From the NCBI RefSeq assembly GCF_000805335.1, contig NZ_KN708638.1, forward strand, positions 4,224,487 to 4,288,486: 64,000 nucleotides of DNA, read 5' to 3'. Under the pieces are notes generated by a model that made no database searches, was not told the origin of the DNA, and saw only the letters and a program-made list of their open reading frames with translations. Both the position numbers and the translations under genes were made by a program. Below are positions 28,844 through 37,283 of this stretch, piece after piece. Position 1 is the stretch's first letter, and each line of letters begins with the position of its first letter. This stretch comes from Streptomyces sp. CT34. GTDB lineage: Bacteria > Actinomycetota > Actinomycetes > Streptomycetales > Streptomycetaceae.

Positions 28844-30337
28844 ATGACCGTCGTGGAGTCCACGGAGTCCAAGGAGCCCGAGCAGGGCGAGGGCGAGGTG
28901 CGAGAGTTGGCGCCGCGTGGGGTGCTGTCCGTCGATTCGGCCGATGCGTACGGGGAGTTGATGCCGCAGACCCGTCGGGCGCTGGTGCGCCGGCTGGCGG
29001 TTGCGCAGGCCGAGGGGCGGGCGCCGTCGATGATGGGCGCGGTGGTGCGCGGCGGGCGAGCGGTATGGGCGGGTGCCCGGAGCTCGGTGGACGGTGAAGT
29101 ACCGCACGGCGATGTGCAGTACCGGATCGGTTCACTCACCAAGACCTTTGTGGCCGTGATGGTGCTCCGGCTGCGGGACGAGGGACTGCTCCGGCTGGAA
29201 GACCGGATCGGTACGTACTTGGCGGACGTTTCCGTGCCGGAGGCGACGATCGCCCAACTGCTCGCACACAGCTCGGGGTTGGCGGCGGAGGCGCGTGGTC
29301 CGTGGTGGGAGCGGACCCCGGGCGAGCTGCGGCCCCAGCGGGCCGATCTCTTCGGTGAGCGACCGCAGCGGCTGGTGGCCGGGCGGCGGCACCACTACTC
29401 CAATCTCGGCTATGCACTGCTCGGCTCGCTTGTCGAGCACCTGCGCGACGGGCAGTCATGGGGCGAGGTGCTACGGCGCGAGGTACTGGAACCGCTGGGT
29501 ATGGGCCGTACGACGCTGCGTCCGGAGATGCCGCATGCGGGTGGCTGGGCGGTGCATCCATGGGCCGATGTGATGCTGCCGGAACCTGCGGAGGAGACGG
29601 GACTGATGGGCCCGGCAGGTCAGTTGTGGTCCACCACGGAGGACCTGTGCCGGTGGGCGGCGTTTCTGCTGCGGGGCGACGACCGGGTGTTGAGTGAGTC
29701 CGGTGTCGCGGAGATGCGGATTCCGGCGGTGCCACCGGAGGGGGCGGGCTGGGACGCGGGCTACGGCCTGGGGCTGCAACTGGTACGGGTGAGCGGCCAG
29801 CCGACGGGAGGCGGACGCCGGCTGGCCGGGCACACCGGGTCGATGCCGGGGTTCCTGGCGGCGCTGTGGATCGACGCCGACGAGGACGTGGCGGGGATCG
29901 CCCTGGCGAACTGCACCTCGGGGGTCGCGATCAGTACGGTGGCGACCGACCTCGTGGAGATCACCGCGGAGCACGAACCGAGAATCCCGGAGCCATGGCG
30001 CCCACTGTCCGGACCGGTGGACGAGGAGCTGTTGGCGCTGACCGGCCCCTGGTACTGGGGTGCGAGCCCGTTCGCCCTGCGGCTGAGGGACGGGCGCGGA
30101 CTGGAGCTGGTGACGCTGTCCGGGACCGGGCGCACCTCGCGCTTCCGGCCTGAGCCGGACGGCACCTGGACCGGCCTGGACGGCTATTACGCCGGCGAGA
30201 CGCTGCGGGTGGTGCGCGCGGAGGACGGTTCGGTCAGCCATCTCGATCTGGGGACCTTCGTCTTCACCCGAGGTCCGTACGCGCCCGCGGAACCGGTTCC
30301 GGGAGGGGTGGACCCGGAGGGTTGGCGAGGGCTCTGA
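28844..30337 (+). CDS. Serine hydrolase of the beta-lactamase/class C PBP-like family
   Basis: The 497-aa product from ATG 28844 (RBS GAGGAGCG; an alternative ATG 60 nt upstream lacks one) has the three motifs of penicillin-recognising serine hydrolases: Ser97-LTK, Tyr185-SN and His330-TGS. A C-terminal ~120-residue beta-rich domain (LTGPWYWGASPFALRLRDG, GYYAGETLRVVR) resembles the added domain of class C esterase/peptidase homologues. I see no signal peptide, so it may act in the cytoplasm as an esterase or D-aminopeptidase rather than as a secreted beta-lactamase. The substrate is unknown. Confidence 0.9.
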   Translation: MTVVESTESKEPEQGEGEVRELAPRGVLSVDSADAYGELMPQTRRALVRRLAVAQAEGRAPSMMGAVVRGGRAVWAGARSSVDGEVPHGDVQYRIGSLTKTFVAVMVLRLRDEGLLRLEDRIGTYLADVSVPEATIAQLLAHSSGLAAEARGPWWERTPGELRPQRADLFGERPQRLVAGRRHHYSNLGYALLGSLVEHLRDGQSWGEVLRREVLEPLGMGRTTLRPEMPHAGGWAVHPWADVMLPEPAEETGLMGPAGQLWSTTEDLCRWAAFLLRGDDRVLSESGVAEMRIPAVPPEGAGWDAGYGLGLQLVRVSGQPTGGGRRLAGHTGSMPGFLAALWIDADEDVAGIALANCTSGVAISTVATDLVEITAEHEPRIPEPWRPLSGPVDEELLALTGPWYWGASPFALRLRDGRGLELVTLSGTGRTSRFRPEPDGTWTGLDGYYAGETLRVVRAEDGSVSHLDLGTFVFTRGPYAPAEPVPGGVDPEGWRGL

Positions 30338-30357
30338 GCGGCCCGGGGAAGAGCGGG

Positions 30358-30380
30358 TGGGCCCCCGGTTGCGGGGCCCA
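30358..30380 (+). terminator. GC-rich hairpin after serine hydrolase gene
   Basis: 8-bp arms TGGGCCCC and GGGGCCCA enclose a 7-nt loop 20 bp after the stop codon. It is likely a terminator without a U-tract. Confidence 0.5.
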
Positions 30381-30498
30381 TAGAGGCCGATGGCGGGCGC
30401 CCGGCCCCGTAGGGCCGGGCTGTCCGGGGCGGACGTACCCTCGAGCGATATGCCAGGAGCCGCCGCACCGCGCGGCTCGCCACCGCTGGAAGGCCACT

Positions 30499-31638
30499 GT
30501 GACTGCCCTGACTGCCCACTCCGACGCCCCGGTTCTGCTCGACCTCCCGCCGCTCGACGCGGCCCGTTTCGCGCGGATCGAGGACAAGGTCGCTGCCCTG
30601 ATGCGCACCAGCTGCGATGTCGTCGCGACGCAGGGCGAGGCGCTGCTGCCCCTGGAGGCATGCATCCGCTCGGCGGTCCGGCCCGGCAGCACCGCGCTCA
30701 ACATCATCACCGGCCCGTACGGCGAGACGTTCGGCGGCTGGCTGCGCTCCTGCGGCGCCGAGGTGGTCACCATCACCGCTCCCTTCACCGGTGCGATAGC
30801 ACCTGAGCAGGTGGCGGAGGCGCTGCGGGCGCACCCCGAGATCGACTTTGTGAGCCTGGTGCATGCCGAGGCGGCGACCGGCAACACCAACCCTGTTGCC
30901 GAGATCGGCGCGGTGGTGCGGGAGCACGGGGCGCTGCTGATGCTCGATGCCGTCGCATCGGTGGGCGCCGAGCCGCTGCTCACCGATGAGTGGGGCGTGG
31001 ATCTCTGCGTCATCGGTGGACACAAGGCGCTCGCCGGTCCGGCCGGCGTCTCGGCGGTGTCGGTCAGCGCCCGTGCCTGGGAGCGCATCGCGGCCAACGA
31101 GCAGGCTCCCCGGCGCTCGTATCTCTCCCTGCTGGACTGGAAGGAGCGCTGGATCGACGGCGGGCGCACTGCCCTTCCGCACGCCCCGGCGCAGCTGGAG
31201 ATGCTCGCGCTGGAACAGGCCGTGGACCGTGTCGAGGCCGAGGGACTGGACGCGGTCATCGCCCGGCACCGAGCGGCAGCGGCGGTGGTCCGTGCGGGTG
31301 TGGCGGTGCTGGGCGGTCCGGTGCCGTATGTGATCCGGGACGAGGACGCGGCGCCGGCCGCCACGACGCTCCGTGCGCCGGCGGAGGTGGACGCCCGTGA
31401 GGTGGTGTCCGCGGCGCTCGCCGCCGACAGCTCGGTTCCGGTGCAGGCCGCAGCGGGCGCGCTGGCCGAGGAGATGATCCGGGTGAACCACTACGGCCGT
31501 GCCGCGGACCGCGCGGTGGTGCTCGCCTCGCTGGCGGCGCTGGCCGCCGGTCTGCGTGCGCTGGGCATCGATGTCGACGAGCATGCGGCTGCCGCTGCGG
31601 CAGGTACGGCGTGGGACGAGGCCCTCGTAGCGGCCTGA
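30499..31638 (+). CDS. Class V-fold PLP aminotransferase-like protein
   Basis: The 379-aa product starts at GTG 30499 with GGAAGG before it. It has the arrangement of alanine-glyoxylate/serine-pyruvate type aminotransferases: NIITGPYGETFGGWL near the N-terminus, HAEAATGNTNPVAEIGAVV, LLMLDAVASVGAEPL with the PLP-N1 Asp, and the Schiff-base Lys in CVIGGHKALAGPAG. The C-terminal domain is compact. The substrate is not predictable; alanine:glyoxylate or a cysteine-desulfurase-like role are alternatives. It lies alone on plus strand and is followed by a palindromic terminator that contains a parS site. Confidence 0.88.
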   Translation: MTALTAHSDAPVLLDLPPLDAARFARIEDKVAALMRTSCDVVATQGEALLPLEACIRSAVRPGSTALNIITGPYGETFGGWLRSCGAEVVTITAPFTGAIAPEQVAEALRAHPEIDFVSLVHAEAATGNTNPVAEIGAVVREHGALLMLDAVASVGAEPLLTDEWGVDLCVIGGHKALAGPAGVSAVSVSARAWERIAANEQAPRRSYLSLLDWKERWIDGGRTALPHAPAQLEMLALEQAVDRVEAEGLDAVIARHRAAAAVVRAGVAVLGGPVPYVIRDEDAAPAATTLRAPAEVDAREVVSAALAADSSVPVQAAAGALAEEMIRVNHYGRAADRAVVLASLAALAAGLRALGIDVDEHAAAAAAGTAWDEALVAA

Positions 31639-31736
31639 TAGGCGCCGGCCCGGCGACCCGTCCGAGCAGTACAGGGACCGGGAGCGCAGAACCCACACCG
31701 CAGAACTCACGCTACGGAACCCACACCGCAGGGCTC

Positions 31737-31776
31737 GGGGTGGGGTCGTGTTTCACGTGAAACACGACCCCACCCC
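31737..31776. terminator. 40-bp perfect palindrome, terminator-like, centred on parS
   Basis: Arms GGGGTGGGGTCGTGTTTCAC (31737-31756) and its exact reverse complement (31757-31776) meet without a spacer. The RNA could fold into an 18-bp hairpin with a 4-nt loop, followed by UUUG. The middle 14 bp are a perfect parS. It lies 98 bp after the aminotransferase stop codon. Confidence 0.8.
31750..31763. repeat. parS: parS site inside palindromic terminator
   Basis: This perfect 14-bp parS is the centre of a 40-bp palindrome, so the symmetry extends 13 bp beyond parS on each side. Confidence 0.95.
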
Positions 31777-32261
31777 TTTGTCGTAGCGCTTTTTCCCGGT
31801 CTTGGATTCGTCACCCATTCGGACCTCAACTTCCCTATTCTGTACGCCTGTTGGGGCTGGTGACGACGAAAGGCGAGGGGAGGTGGGGCGCCCGTTGTCA
31901 TGTCGGACGGTCTTCGCGCTGTATCGCTGGGGCGGTTCTCGCGATACGCCGGACGGCCCCATGCGCCAACCCGGAGCGGTCCTCGTATCGCGCCGTACGC
32001 CCACCGGATCCGACGCCGGCTCCTCAAGGCCAACGCTGCCCCGGCGAATCCGACGCCGCCTCATCACGCCCGATGGGTCTCCGCGTCCCGTTCCGGCCCG
32101 TGAGTCACGGTCGTGCCCTCCGCGTCGCCGGCGCCGGATACACCCTCAAGTGTGGCGGTACGCACGCATGTTTTAAGGCTCTCGTAGAATCGGAACGATC
32201 AGCCCGGTTAAATACCGGGTCTGGAATGCGGTGGAGTCGGATGGTTTCGGGAGGCGCGCGG

Positions 32262-33131
32262 ATGTCGGACGGCCGGGCGGTGCCCGTTCGTGCGGATGCC
32301 CGACGTAACCGGGCGCTGGTTCTCCAGGCGGCGCGATCGGCCTTCGAGGAACGGGGGTTGCGGGTTCCGCTGGGAGAGATCGCGCGTCGCGCCGGAGTCG
32401 GGGCGGGGACCGTGTACCGCCATTTCCCGTCCAAGGACGCCCTGTTCAGGGCGTCGGTCAGGGACCTGATGCGGCTTTTCGTCGATACCGCAGCGGACTT
32501 GGCCGAGGTTGATGATCCCGGTGGGGTGTTCTTCCGTTTCCTGGCGTCGGTCGTGCGGCTGGCGGCCCGCAATCGGGCGCTGTGCGATGCGCTGGAGGCG
32601 GCCGGCGAGGACGGACCGGAGTCATTGGGCGAGGCGTCGAGGAGACCCGAGCGGGACTTCGTGGCGGCGCTGGGCATCCTGCTGGTCCGGGCCCAACAGG
32701 CGGGCGAGGTAAGGGCGGATGTGGATCTGGAGGATGTCCGTGTGCTGCTGGTCGGGTGTATGGCGATGGAGCGGCGGCGGGTGGGGGCGAGGGACCCGGT
32801 GGACGGCGGAGCGGGTTCGGGGGCGGCGTCGGCGGGCCGGATGACGGCGCTGCTGCTCGACGGTCTTCGCGCCGCCCCGACCGTAACGGAACTCCCGCCC
32901 GCATCGCCGACTCGTAACGAAACTGGAGGCGGGGCCGGGACTACGACCGGAAACGAGAGTGGGGCCGGGGCCGCGAGCGAGGCCAGGAATGCAGCCGGGG
33001 GTGCGGCCCGGTGCCAGGTGTGCGGCGAGGCGATCACGGTAGCGCGTACCGGGCGGCCCGCGCGGTACTGCGGAGGCGCCTGCCGGCAGAAGGCCCACCG
33101 GGCGCGTGAGCGGGCGCGGGGCCGTACCTAA
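32262..33131 (+). CDS. TetR family regulator with C-terminal Cys-rich motif
   Basis: The 289-aa product begins MSDGRAVPVRADARRNRAL with a standard TetR HTH (LVLQAARSAFEERGLRVPLGEIARRAGVGAGTVYRHFPSKDALF; about residues 20-65) and a ligand/dimer domain to about residue 200. After a disordered Thr/Gly/Ala-rich linker there is a short motif with CQVC and, 19 residues on, CGGAC followed by RQKAHRARERARGR. That looks like a four-Cys zinc ribbon with a basic tail. RBS GGGAGGCGCGCGG supports the ATG at 32262. The tail is unusual for TetR and could add DNA or protein contacts. The target is unknown, and the gene has no divergent partner. Confidence 0.88.
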   Translation: MSDGRAVPVRADARRNRALVLQAARSAFEERGLRVPLGEIARRAGVGAGTVYRHFPSKDALFRASVRDLMRLFVDTAADLAEVDDPGGVFFRFLASVVRLAARNRALCDALEAAGEDGPESLGEASRRPERDFVAALGILLVRAQQAGEVRADVDLEDVRVLLVGCMAMERRRVGARDPVDGGAGSGAASAGRMTALLLDGLRAAPTVTELPPASPTRNETGGGAGTTTGNESGAGAASEARNAAGGAARCQVCGEAITVARTGRPARYCGGACRQKAHRARERARGRT

Positions 33132-33238
33132 TAGGACGAGCCCCGCCCAACGGCCGCGTCGGCCCCTTCCGGTTTGGCCGGCGCCTTTCCGCTCCGTCGG
33201 CTTTTGCGCGTGCCCGGCCCGGGGCGGAGCTGCCCGGG

Positions 33239-33691
33239 TCAGAGCTGGAGCTTGAAGCCCAGGTGGGACGCCTCGAAGCCGAGGTGTTCGTAGAAGCGGT
33301 GGGCGTCGACGCGCGTGGCGTCGGAGGTGAGCTGGACGAGGAGGCAGCCGAGGGAGCGGGATTCGGCGATCGCCCATTCGATGAGCTGGGTGCCGAGGCC
33401 GCTGCCGCGCTCGTCGGCGTGGATCCGTACCGCCTCGATGATCGAGCGGGTGGCGCCGCGCCGGGAGATGCCGGGGATCACCGTGAGCTGGAGCGTGCCG
33501 ATCGCACGGCCGTCCCGGACCGCGACGACCAGGTGCTGATGCGGGTCGGCAGCCACCGTCGCGAACGCGGCGCGGTACGGGGTCATGTCCTCCGGTGATT
33601 CGCGGCCGGCGCCCAGGGGGTCGTCGGCGAGCATGGCGACGATGGCGGGCAGGTCGGCCTCGGTGGCCCGGCGAATCTCGATATCGCTCAT
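33239..33691 (-). CDS. GNAT family N-acetyltransferase
   Basis: The 150-aa product is a compact GNAT domain: IEIRRATEADLPAIVAML at the N-terminus, GTLQLTVIPGISRRG in strand 4, and the acetyl-CoA loop RGSGLGTQLIEWAI (consensus RxxGxG/A). The C-terminal DAHRFYEHLGFE motif is classical. It probably acetylates a small amine or a protein N-terminus; the substrate cannot be told. It is 57 bp downstream of marR on the same strand and may share its promoter. Confidence 0.92.
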   Translation of the reverse strand: MSDIEIRRATEADLPAIVAMLADDPLGAGRESPEDMTPYRAAFATVAADPHQHLVVAVRDGRAIGTLQLTVIPGISRRGATRSIIEAVRIHADERGSGLGTQLIEWAIAESRSLGCLLVQLTSDATRVDAHRFYEHLGFEASHLGFKLQL

Positions 33692-33748
33692 GGGCGCGAC
33701 CTTATGCCGAGCCCGCGTGGTGCCCGAGGGACCGGGCCCGCCGGGCGT

Positions 33749-34231
33749 TTACGCAGGCGGTGCCAGCTCCTCGACCGCGGTCACCAGCGGTGCCAGCTCG
33801 GGCCGCTTGGCGGCGTCCTTGAGGGCCTCGCGCAGCGCGGTGTCGTGCGTGGGCCGGGCCTCCGCGAGGAGGTGCAGGCCGTCGGGGGTGACGTCGGTGT
33901 AGATGCCGCGCCGGTCGTCCGGGCACAGATAGCGCGAGAGCAGCCCGCGCTCCTCGAGCCGGGTGACCAGGCGGGTGGTGGCGCTCTGGCTGAGGACGAC
34001 CGAGTCGGCGACCTGGTGCATCCGGAGGTGGCCGCCCGGCCCGTCGTGCTGCTCGCTGAGCACGTTGAGGACCGAGAACTCCCGGACGCTGAGCTGGTAC
34101 TGGGCCTGGAGGGCGCGCTCTATGTGCGTCTCGATACGGCCGTGCAGGGCGGAGAGCGCGCACCAGCCCTGAGCGAGGCCCCCGGCAGGAGCCGCCTCGG
34201 TCTTTGCCGTCTCCCGCGTCCGCTGCGTCAT
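33749..34231 (-). CDS. MarR family transcriptional regulator
   Basis: The 160-aa product has the MarR winged helix: VREFSVLNVLSEQHDG, MHQVADSVVLSQSATTRLVTRLEERGLLSRYLCPDDRRGIYTDVTPDGLHLLAEA. RBS GGAGGC precedes the ATG at 34231. It is divergent from an MFS exporter across 148 bp, the typical layout for a repressor and the efflux pump it controls. The GNAT gene follows on the same strand. Confidence 0.93.
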   Translation of the reverse strand: MTQRTRETAKTEAAPAGGLAQGWCALSALHGRIETHIERALQAQYQLSVREFSVLNVLSEQHDGPGGHLRMHQVADSVVLSQSATTRLVTRLEERGLLSRYLCPDDRRGIYTDVTPDGLHLLAEARPTHDTALREALKDAAKRPELAPLVTAVEELAPPA

Positions 34232-34291
34232 CGAAGCCTCCTCATGCGTCGTATGCACCAGGATAGGGCACTTCTGAAATATCCCGCGCTT

Positions 34292-34317
34292 GCAATTATT
34301 CGGCGTCCGCAATTATT
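34292..34317. promoter_or_regulatory. Direct repeats in divergent marR/MFS promoter region
   Basis: GCAATTATT occurs at 34292-34300 and again at 34309-34317, an AT-rich island in otherwise GC-rich DNA. The repeat spacing is 17 bp. This is a candidate MarR operator or promoter element by position only. Confidence 0.45.
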
Positions 34318-34379
34318 GTGGACGCTCGTAAGTGATGCACGCAATCAACGGACGTACGCACCAGTCGGAGGGATCCGTC

Positions 34380-35600
34380 ATGCCTCTCGCTCTCCTGGCA
34401 CTCGCCATCGGAGCCTTCGGGATCGGGACGACCGAGTTCGCGGTCATGGGCCTGTTGCCCGACATGGCGGCCGGGTTCGGTGTCTCCATCCCGCTCGCCG
34501 GTTACGCGACCACGGTCTACGCCCTCGGGGTGGTGGCCGGAGCCCCGCTGATGACGGCCCTCGGCACCCGCTTCACCCGTAAGCAGATGCTGACGCTGCT
34601 GATGGGCCTCTTCATCCTGGGCAATGCGCTCACCGGCCTCGCGCCCACCTTCGAGTTGGTGCTCGCCGGGCGGGTCGTCTCCGCGTTCACCCATGGCGCG
34701 TTCTTCGGTATCGGTGCTCTCGTGGCCGCCGATCTCGTCGCGCCGGAGAAGCGGGCCACCGCGATCTCGCTGATGTTCAGCGGTCTGACCGTCGCCACTG
34801 TCGTGGGCGTGCCGGTAGGCACCCTGCTCAGTCAGCAGTTCGGCTGGCGCACCACCTTCTATGCGATCGCCGGGTTCGGCGTGCTCGCGCTGCTCGGCAT
34901 CGTCAAGCTCGTCCCGGCGCAGCGGGCGAAGGCGGCGGCCCGGATAGGCAGCGAGCTCGCGGTCTTCCGCAATCCGCAGGTCGGGCTGGCGATGCTGATG
35001 ACGATCCTGGGCTTCGGCGGGGTCTTCGCGGCGATCACCTACCTCGCCTCGATGATGACCGAGGTCACCGGCTTCGCGGCCTCCTCCGTCGTCTGGCTGA
35101 CCGCTGTCTTCGGCCTCGGTATGGTCGGCGGAAACCTGTTCTCCGGGCGGTTCACCGACCGCGCCATGATGCCGATGCTGTACGCGTCGCTGACCGGACT
35201 GGCGCTGGTCCTGGCCGCGTTCACCTTCACCGCGCACAACAAGATCGCCGCTGTCGTCACCGTCGCACTCATAGGGTTCTTCGGCTTCGCGACCGTGCCG
35301 CCGCTCCAGAAGAGGGTGCTGGACCAGGCGGCTGCCGCGCCCACGCTTGCCTCGGCCGGCAACATCGCTGCCTTCAACTTCGGTAACGCGCTGGCCGCTT
35401 GGCTCGGCGGGCTGGTCATCTCGGCCGGGCTCGGTTTCACCTCGGTCAACTGGGTCGGCGCGCTGATGACCGTCGCGGCGCTCGGTGTGGCGGTCCTGGC
35501 CTCGGTCCTGGAGCGCCGGCAGACGGGCCGCGGCCGGGTGATGGCGGCGGGCGGTCCGGCCGCGGTCTCCGAAGAGGCCATATCGGCGGGGCGGAGCTGA
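34380..35600 (+). CDS. MFS transporter, DHA1 family (AraJ/Cml-like efflux)
   Basis: The 406-aa product has 12 helices. The first is LALAIGAFGIGTTEFAVMGLLPDMA, characteristic of the DHA1 subgroup with AraJ, NepI and chloramphenicol exporters of Streptomyces. The motif A loop is GTRFTRKQMLTLLMG, and the motif C-like helix 5 is GLTVATVVGVPVGTLL. RBS GGAGGGATCCGTC fixes the ATG at 34380. Substrate unknown; control by the divergent MarR is likely. Confidence 0.93.
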   Translation: MPLALLALAIGAFGIGTTEFAVMGLLPDMAAGFGVSIPLAGYATTVYALGVVAGAPLMTALGTRFTRKQMLTLLMGLFILGNALTGLAPTFELVLAGRVVSAFTHGAFFGIGALVAADLVAPEKRATAISLMFSGLTVATVVGVPVGTLLSQQFGWRTTFYAIAGFGVLALLGIVKLVPAQRAKAAARIGSELAVFRNPQVGLAMLMTILGFGGVFAAITYLASMMTEVTGFAASSVVWLTAVFGLGMVGGNLFSGRFTDRAMMPMLYASLTGLALVLAAFTFTAHNKIAAVVTVALIGFFGFATVPPLQKRVLDQAAAAPTLASAGNIAAFNFGNALAAWLGGLVISAGLGFTSVNWVGALMTVAALGVAVLASVLERRQTGRGRVMAAGGPAAVSEEAISAGRS

Positions 35601-35604
35601 GCCT

Positions 35605-35642
35605 CCTGGGGCCGCTGCCCCGGAGGGCGGCGGCCCCAGGAT
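35605..35642. terminator. Bidirectional terminator hairpin
   Basis: 12-bp arms TCCTGGGGCCGC and GCGGCCCCAGGA flank a 14-nt loop, 5 bp after the MFS stop codon and 59 bp from the convergent DUF2269 gene end. Confidence 0.8.
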
Positions 35643-35700
35643 GTGGGGGTGACCGCTGCCGCACCGTACGGCGCTGGCCCGCCCCGGCAGCGGGTGCCGT

Positions 35701-36288
35701 TCACCCGCCCGGGGCGCTCACCCGGTCCGGGCGCCTGCGGCGCTCCCGGGCCTCGGCCGACTGCGCCGTACGCAGCCGACGGCCCCGTTGGGTCGGCCCC
35801 CACGGCTTGAGGACGGAGATCGCGGTCATGAAGAGGTATGCGGCGGTGGCGACCGCCGGCGCCACGAGGAGATTGACGTCGGGCGCCGGGTAGCCGGCCG
35901 CGGCCTCGGCCGCCAGGTGGTCGATACCGGGGCGGAGCGCGAAGACCGACAGCACAGTGGTCAGCACGGTGAGCCAGAACTTGACGGCGACCCATCGGTG
36001 GCGCAGCAGCCCCCAGTGGGTGCCCAGCGACAGCACCAGTCCGCTGACCAGTGACACCAGGGCAACGGGAACGATGAGCCAGTCCGCGAAGATCTTCATC
36101 GCGCGGTAGGCGATCGCGGCCGTCTCCGGTGAGCCGGTCGTGAAGCCGGCGAGGCTGAGGGTGAGGAGCCCGGCGGTCAGCCCCAGCCAGCTGACGGACA
36201 CGGCGACATGGACGACGAGGAGGGCCCGGCGGGCAGGGCGGCTGAGCTGCATACCGCCCACGGTGGCGGTCGGCGCCCGGCCGGACAT
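35701..36288 (-). CDS. DUF2269 family membrane protein
   Basis: The 195-aa product has four TM helices (ALLVVHVAVSVSWLGLTAGL, WLIVPVALVSLVSGLVLSL, VKFWLTVLTTVLSVFAL, LLVAPAVATAAYLFMTAI). The first has the His/Trp pattern (VVHVAVSVSWLG) typical of the DUF2269 family. The C-terminal tail is basic (RERRRRP). Function is unknown. The start may also be the Met at 36252 because neither start has a clear SD. Confidence 0.82.
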   Translation of the reverse strand: MSGRAPTATVGGMQLSRPARRALLVVHVAVSVSWLGLTAGLLTLSLAGFTTGSPETAAIAYRAMKIFADWLIVPVALVSLVSGLVLSLGTHWGLLRHRWVAVKFWLTVLTTVLSVFALRPGIDHLAAEAAAGYPAPDVNLLVAPAVATAAYLFMTAISVLKPWGPTQRGRRLRTAQSAEARERRRRPDRVSAPGG

Positions 36289-36647
36289 CTGACGGCGGGA
36301 GTATCCGTCCGTACGCGGGCTTGAGTACGGGCAGAGGGCAGAGGACAGTACGGGCAGACGGCGGCGGCACCGCCCGATCCCGGCGCCTGCACCAGGGACG
36401 GACCGTCCGCCGCTGCCCGCCCCGCGCCGGTCCCGCAGCCCGCGACCGGCGCGCGACGCTCCTCCGCGCGACGCGCGTCCGGCTGGCTCCGACGGCCGAC
36501 TCGGATCGACTCCGGGCGGTGCTCCCCTCCGGGCGGTGTTCCCCGGTGTGGCGCGGCACCTCGCGGAGCCGTCGTCGGTGCACCTGCGGAGAACCGTCGC
36601 ACCACCCCGCCCGTGCCTGTGGGTGGGCAGCCCCTAGGCTCCGGCCC
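36289..36647. other. Intergenic region DUF2269 / HAD phosphatase
   Basis: This is a 359-bp GC-rich gap between divergent genes. It should hold two promoters, but I see no convincing -10/-35 or operator and no gene. Confidence 0.4.
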
Positions 36648-37283
36648 ATGAGCAAGCTGCATCTGTTCGACATGGACGGAACCCTGCTCCACGGGTCCGC
36701 GGCGGCCGTCGAGATCTCCCGCCAGCTGGGGGTGGAGCGGGAGATCGCCGAGCTGGAGTGCCGGTTCGCCGCCGGTGAGCTGACGCCGGCGCACTTCGCG
36801 CAGCTGGCATGCGATCTGTGGGCCGCCGAGCTGACCGAGACTCAGGTGACGGCGGCCTTCGAGGGTGCGCCGTGGCTGGCCGGGATACGGGAGGTCTGGG
36901 CGGATATCCGGGCGCGTGGCGAACGGTGCGCCGTGATTTCCCTCTCGCCGGGATTCTTCGTGGAACGGCTGCTGGCATGGGGCGCGGACACCGCACACGG
37001 TTCCCGCTGGCCCTCCGTGCCGATCCGGCAGCCGCTGGAACCGGCCGGCATCCTCTCGCCGTCCGCGAAGGTACGGATCCCGGGCGAGCTGTGTGTGCGG
37101 TACGGGCTGAGCCGGGCCGACTGCGTGGCGTACGGCGACTCCATGTCGGATGTCGAACTCTTCGCGGTGGTACCGGAGTCGGTCGCGGTGAATGCGGATC
37201 ACCATGTCAGCAGCCTGGCGTCGTATGCCTACACAGGACGTGATCTGCGGGAGGCATACGAACTCGTGCGTACCAGCGAGTAA
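36648..37283 (+). CDS. HAD-IB family phosphatase (SerB-like)
   Basis: The 211-aa product begins MSKLHLFDMDGTLL with nucleophile Asp8 and acid/base Asp10. Motif II is SLSPGF, the motif III Lys lies in SPSAKVRI, and motif IV is YGDSMSDVELF. A helical cap lies between motifs I and II, as in phosphoserine phosphatases (HAD-IB). The substrate could be phosphoserine or another small phosphate ester. The start is the only ATG before the catalytic motif. It is a single-gene unit on plus. Confidence 0.9.
   Translation: MSKLHLFDMDGTLLHGSAAAVEISRQLGVEREIAELECRFAAGELTPAHFAQLACDLWAAELTETQVTAAFEGAPWLAGIREVWADIRARGERCAVISLSPGFFVERLLAWGADTAHGSRWPSVPIRQPLEPAGILSPSAKVRIPGELCVRYGLSRADCVAYGDSMSDVELFAVVPESVAVNADHHVSSLASYAYTGRDLREAYELVRTSE

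Larger units (their letters stand above)
31639..32261. other. 623-bp intergenic region (aminotransferase / TetR)
   Basis: Apart from the palindrome/parS at 31737-31776 the region has no convincing gene. A 21-codon minus-strand ORF (31818 to 31753, MGDESKTGKKRYDKGVGS-type sequence) has GAGG 5 nt before its ATG and ends inside parS. It may be a real small peptide or chance. The part next to TetR (around 32150-32220) is AT-richer and probably holds its promoter. Confidence 0.5.
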
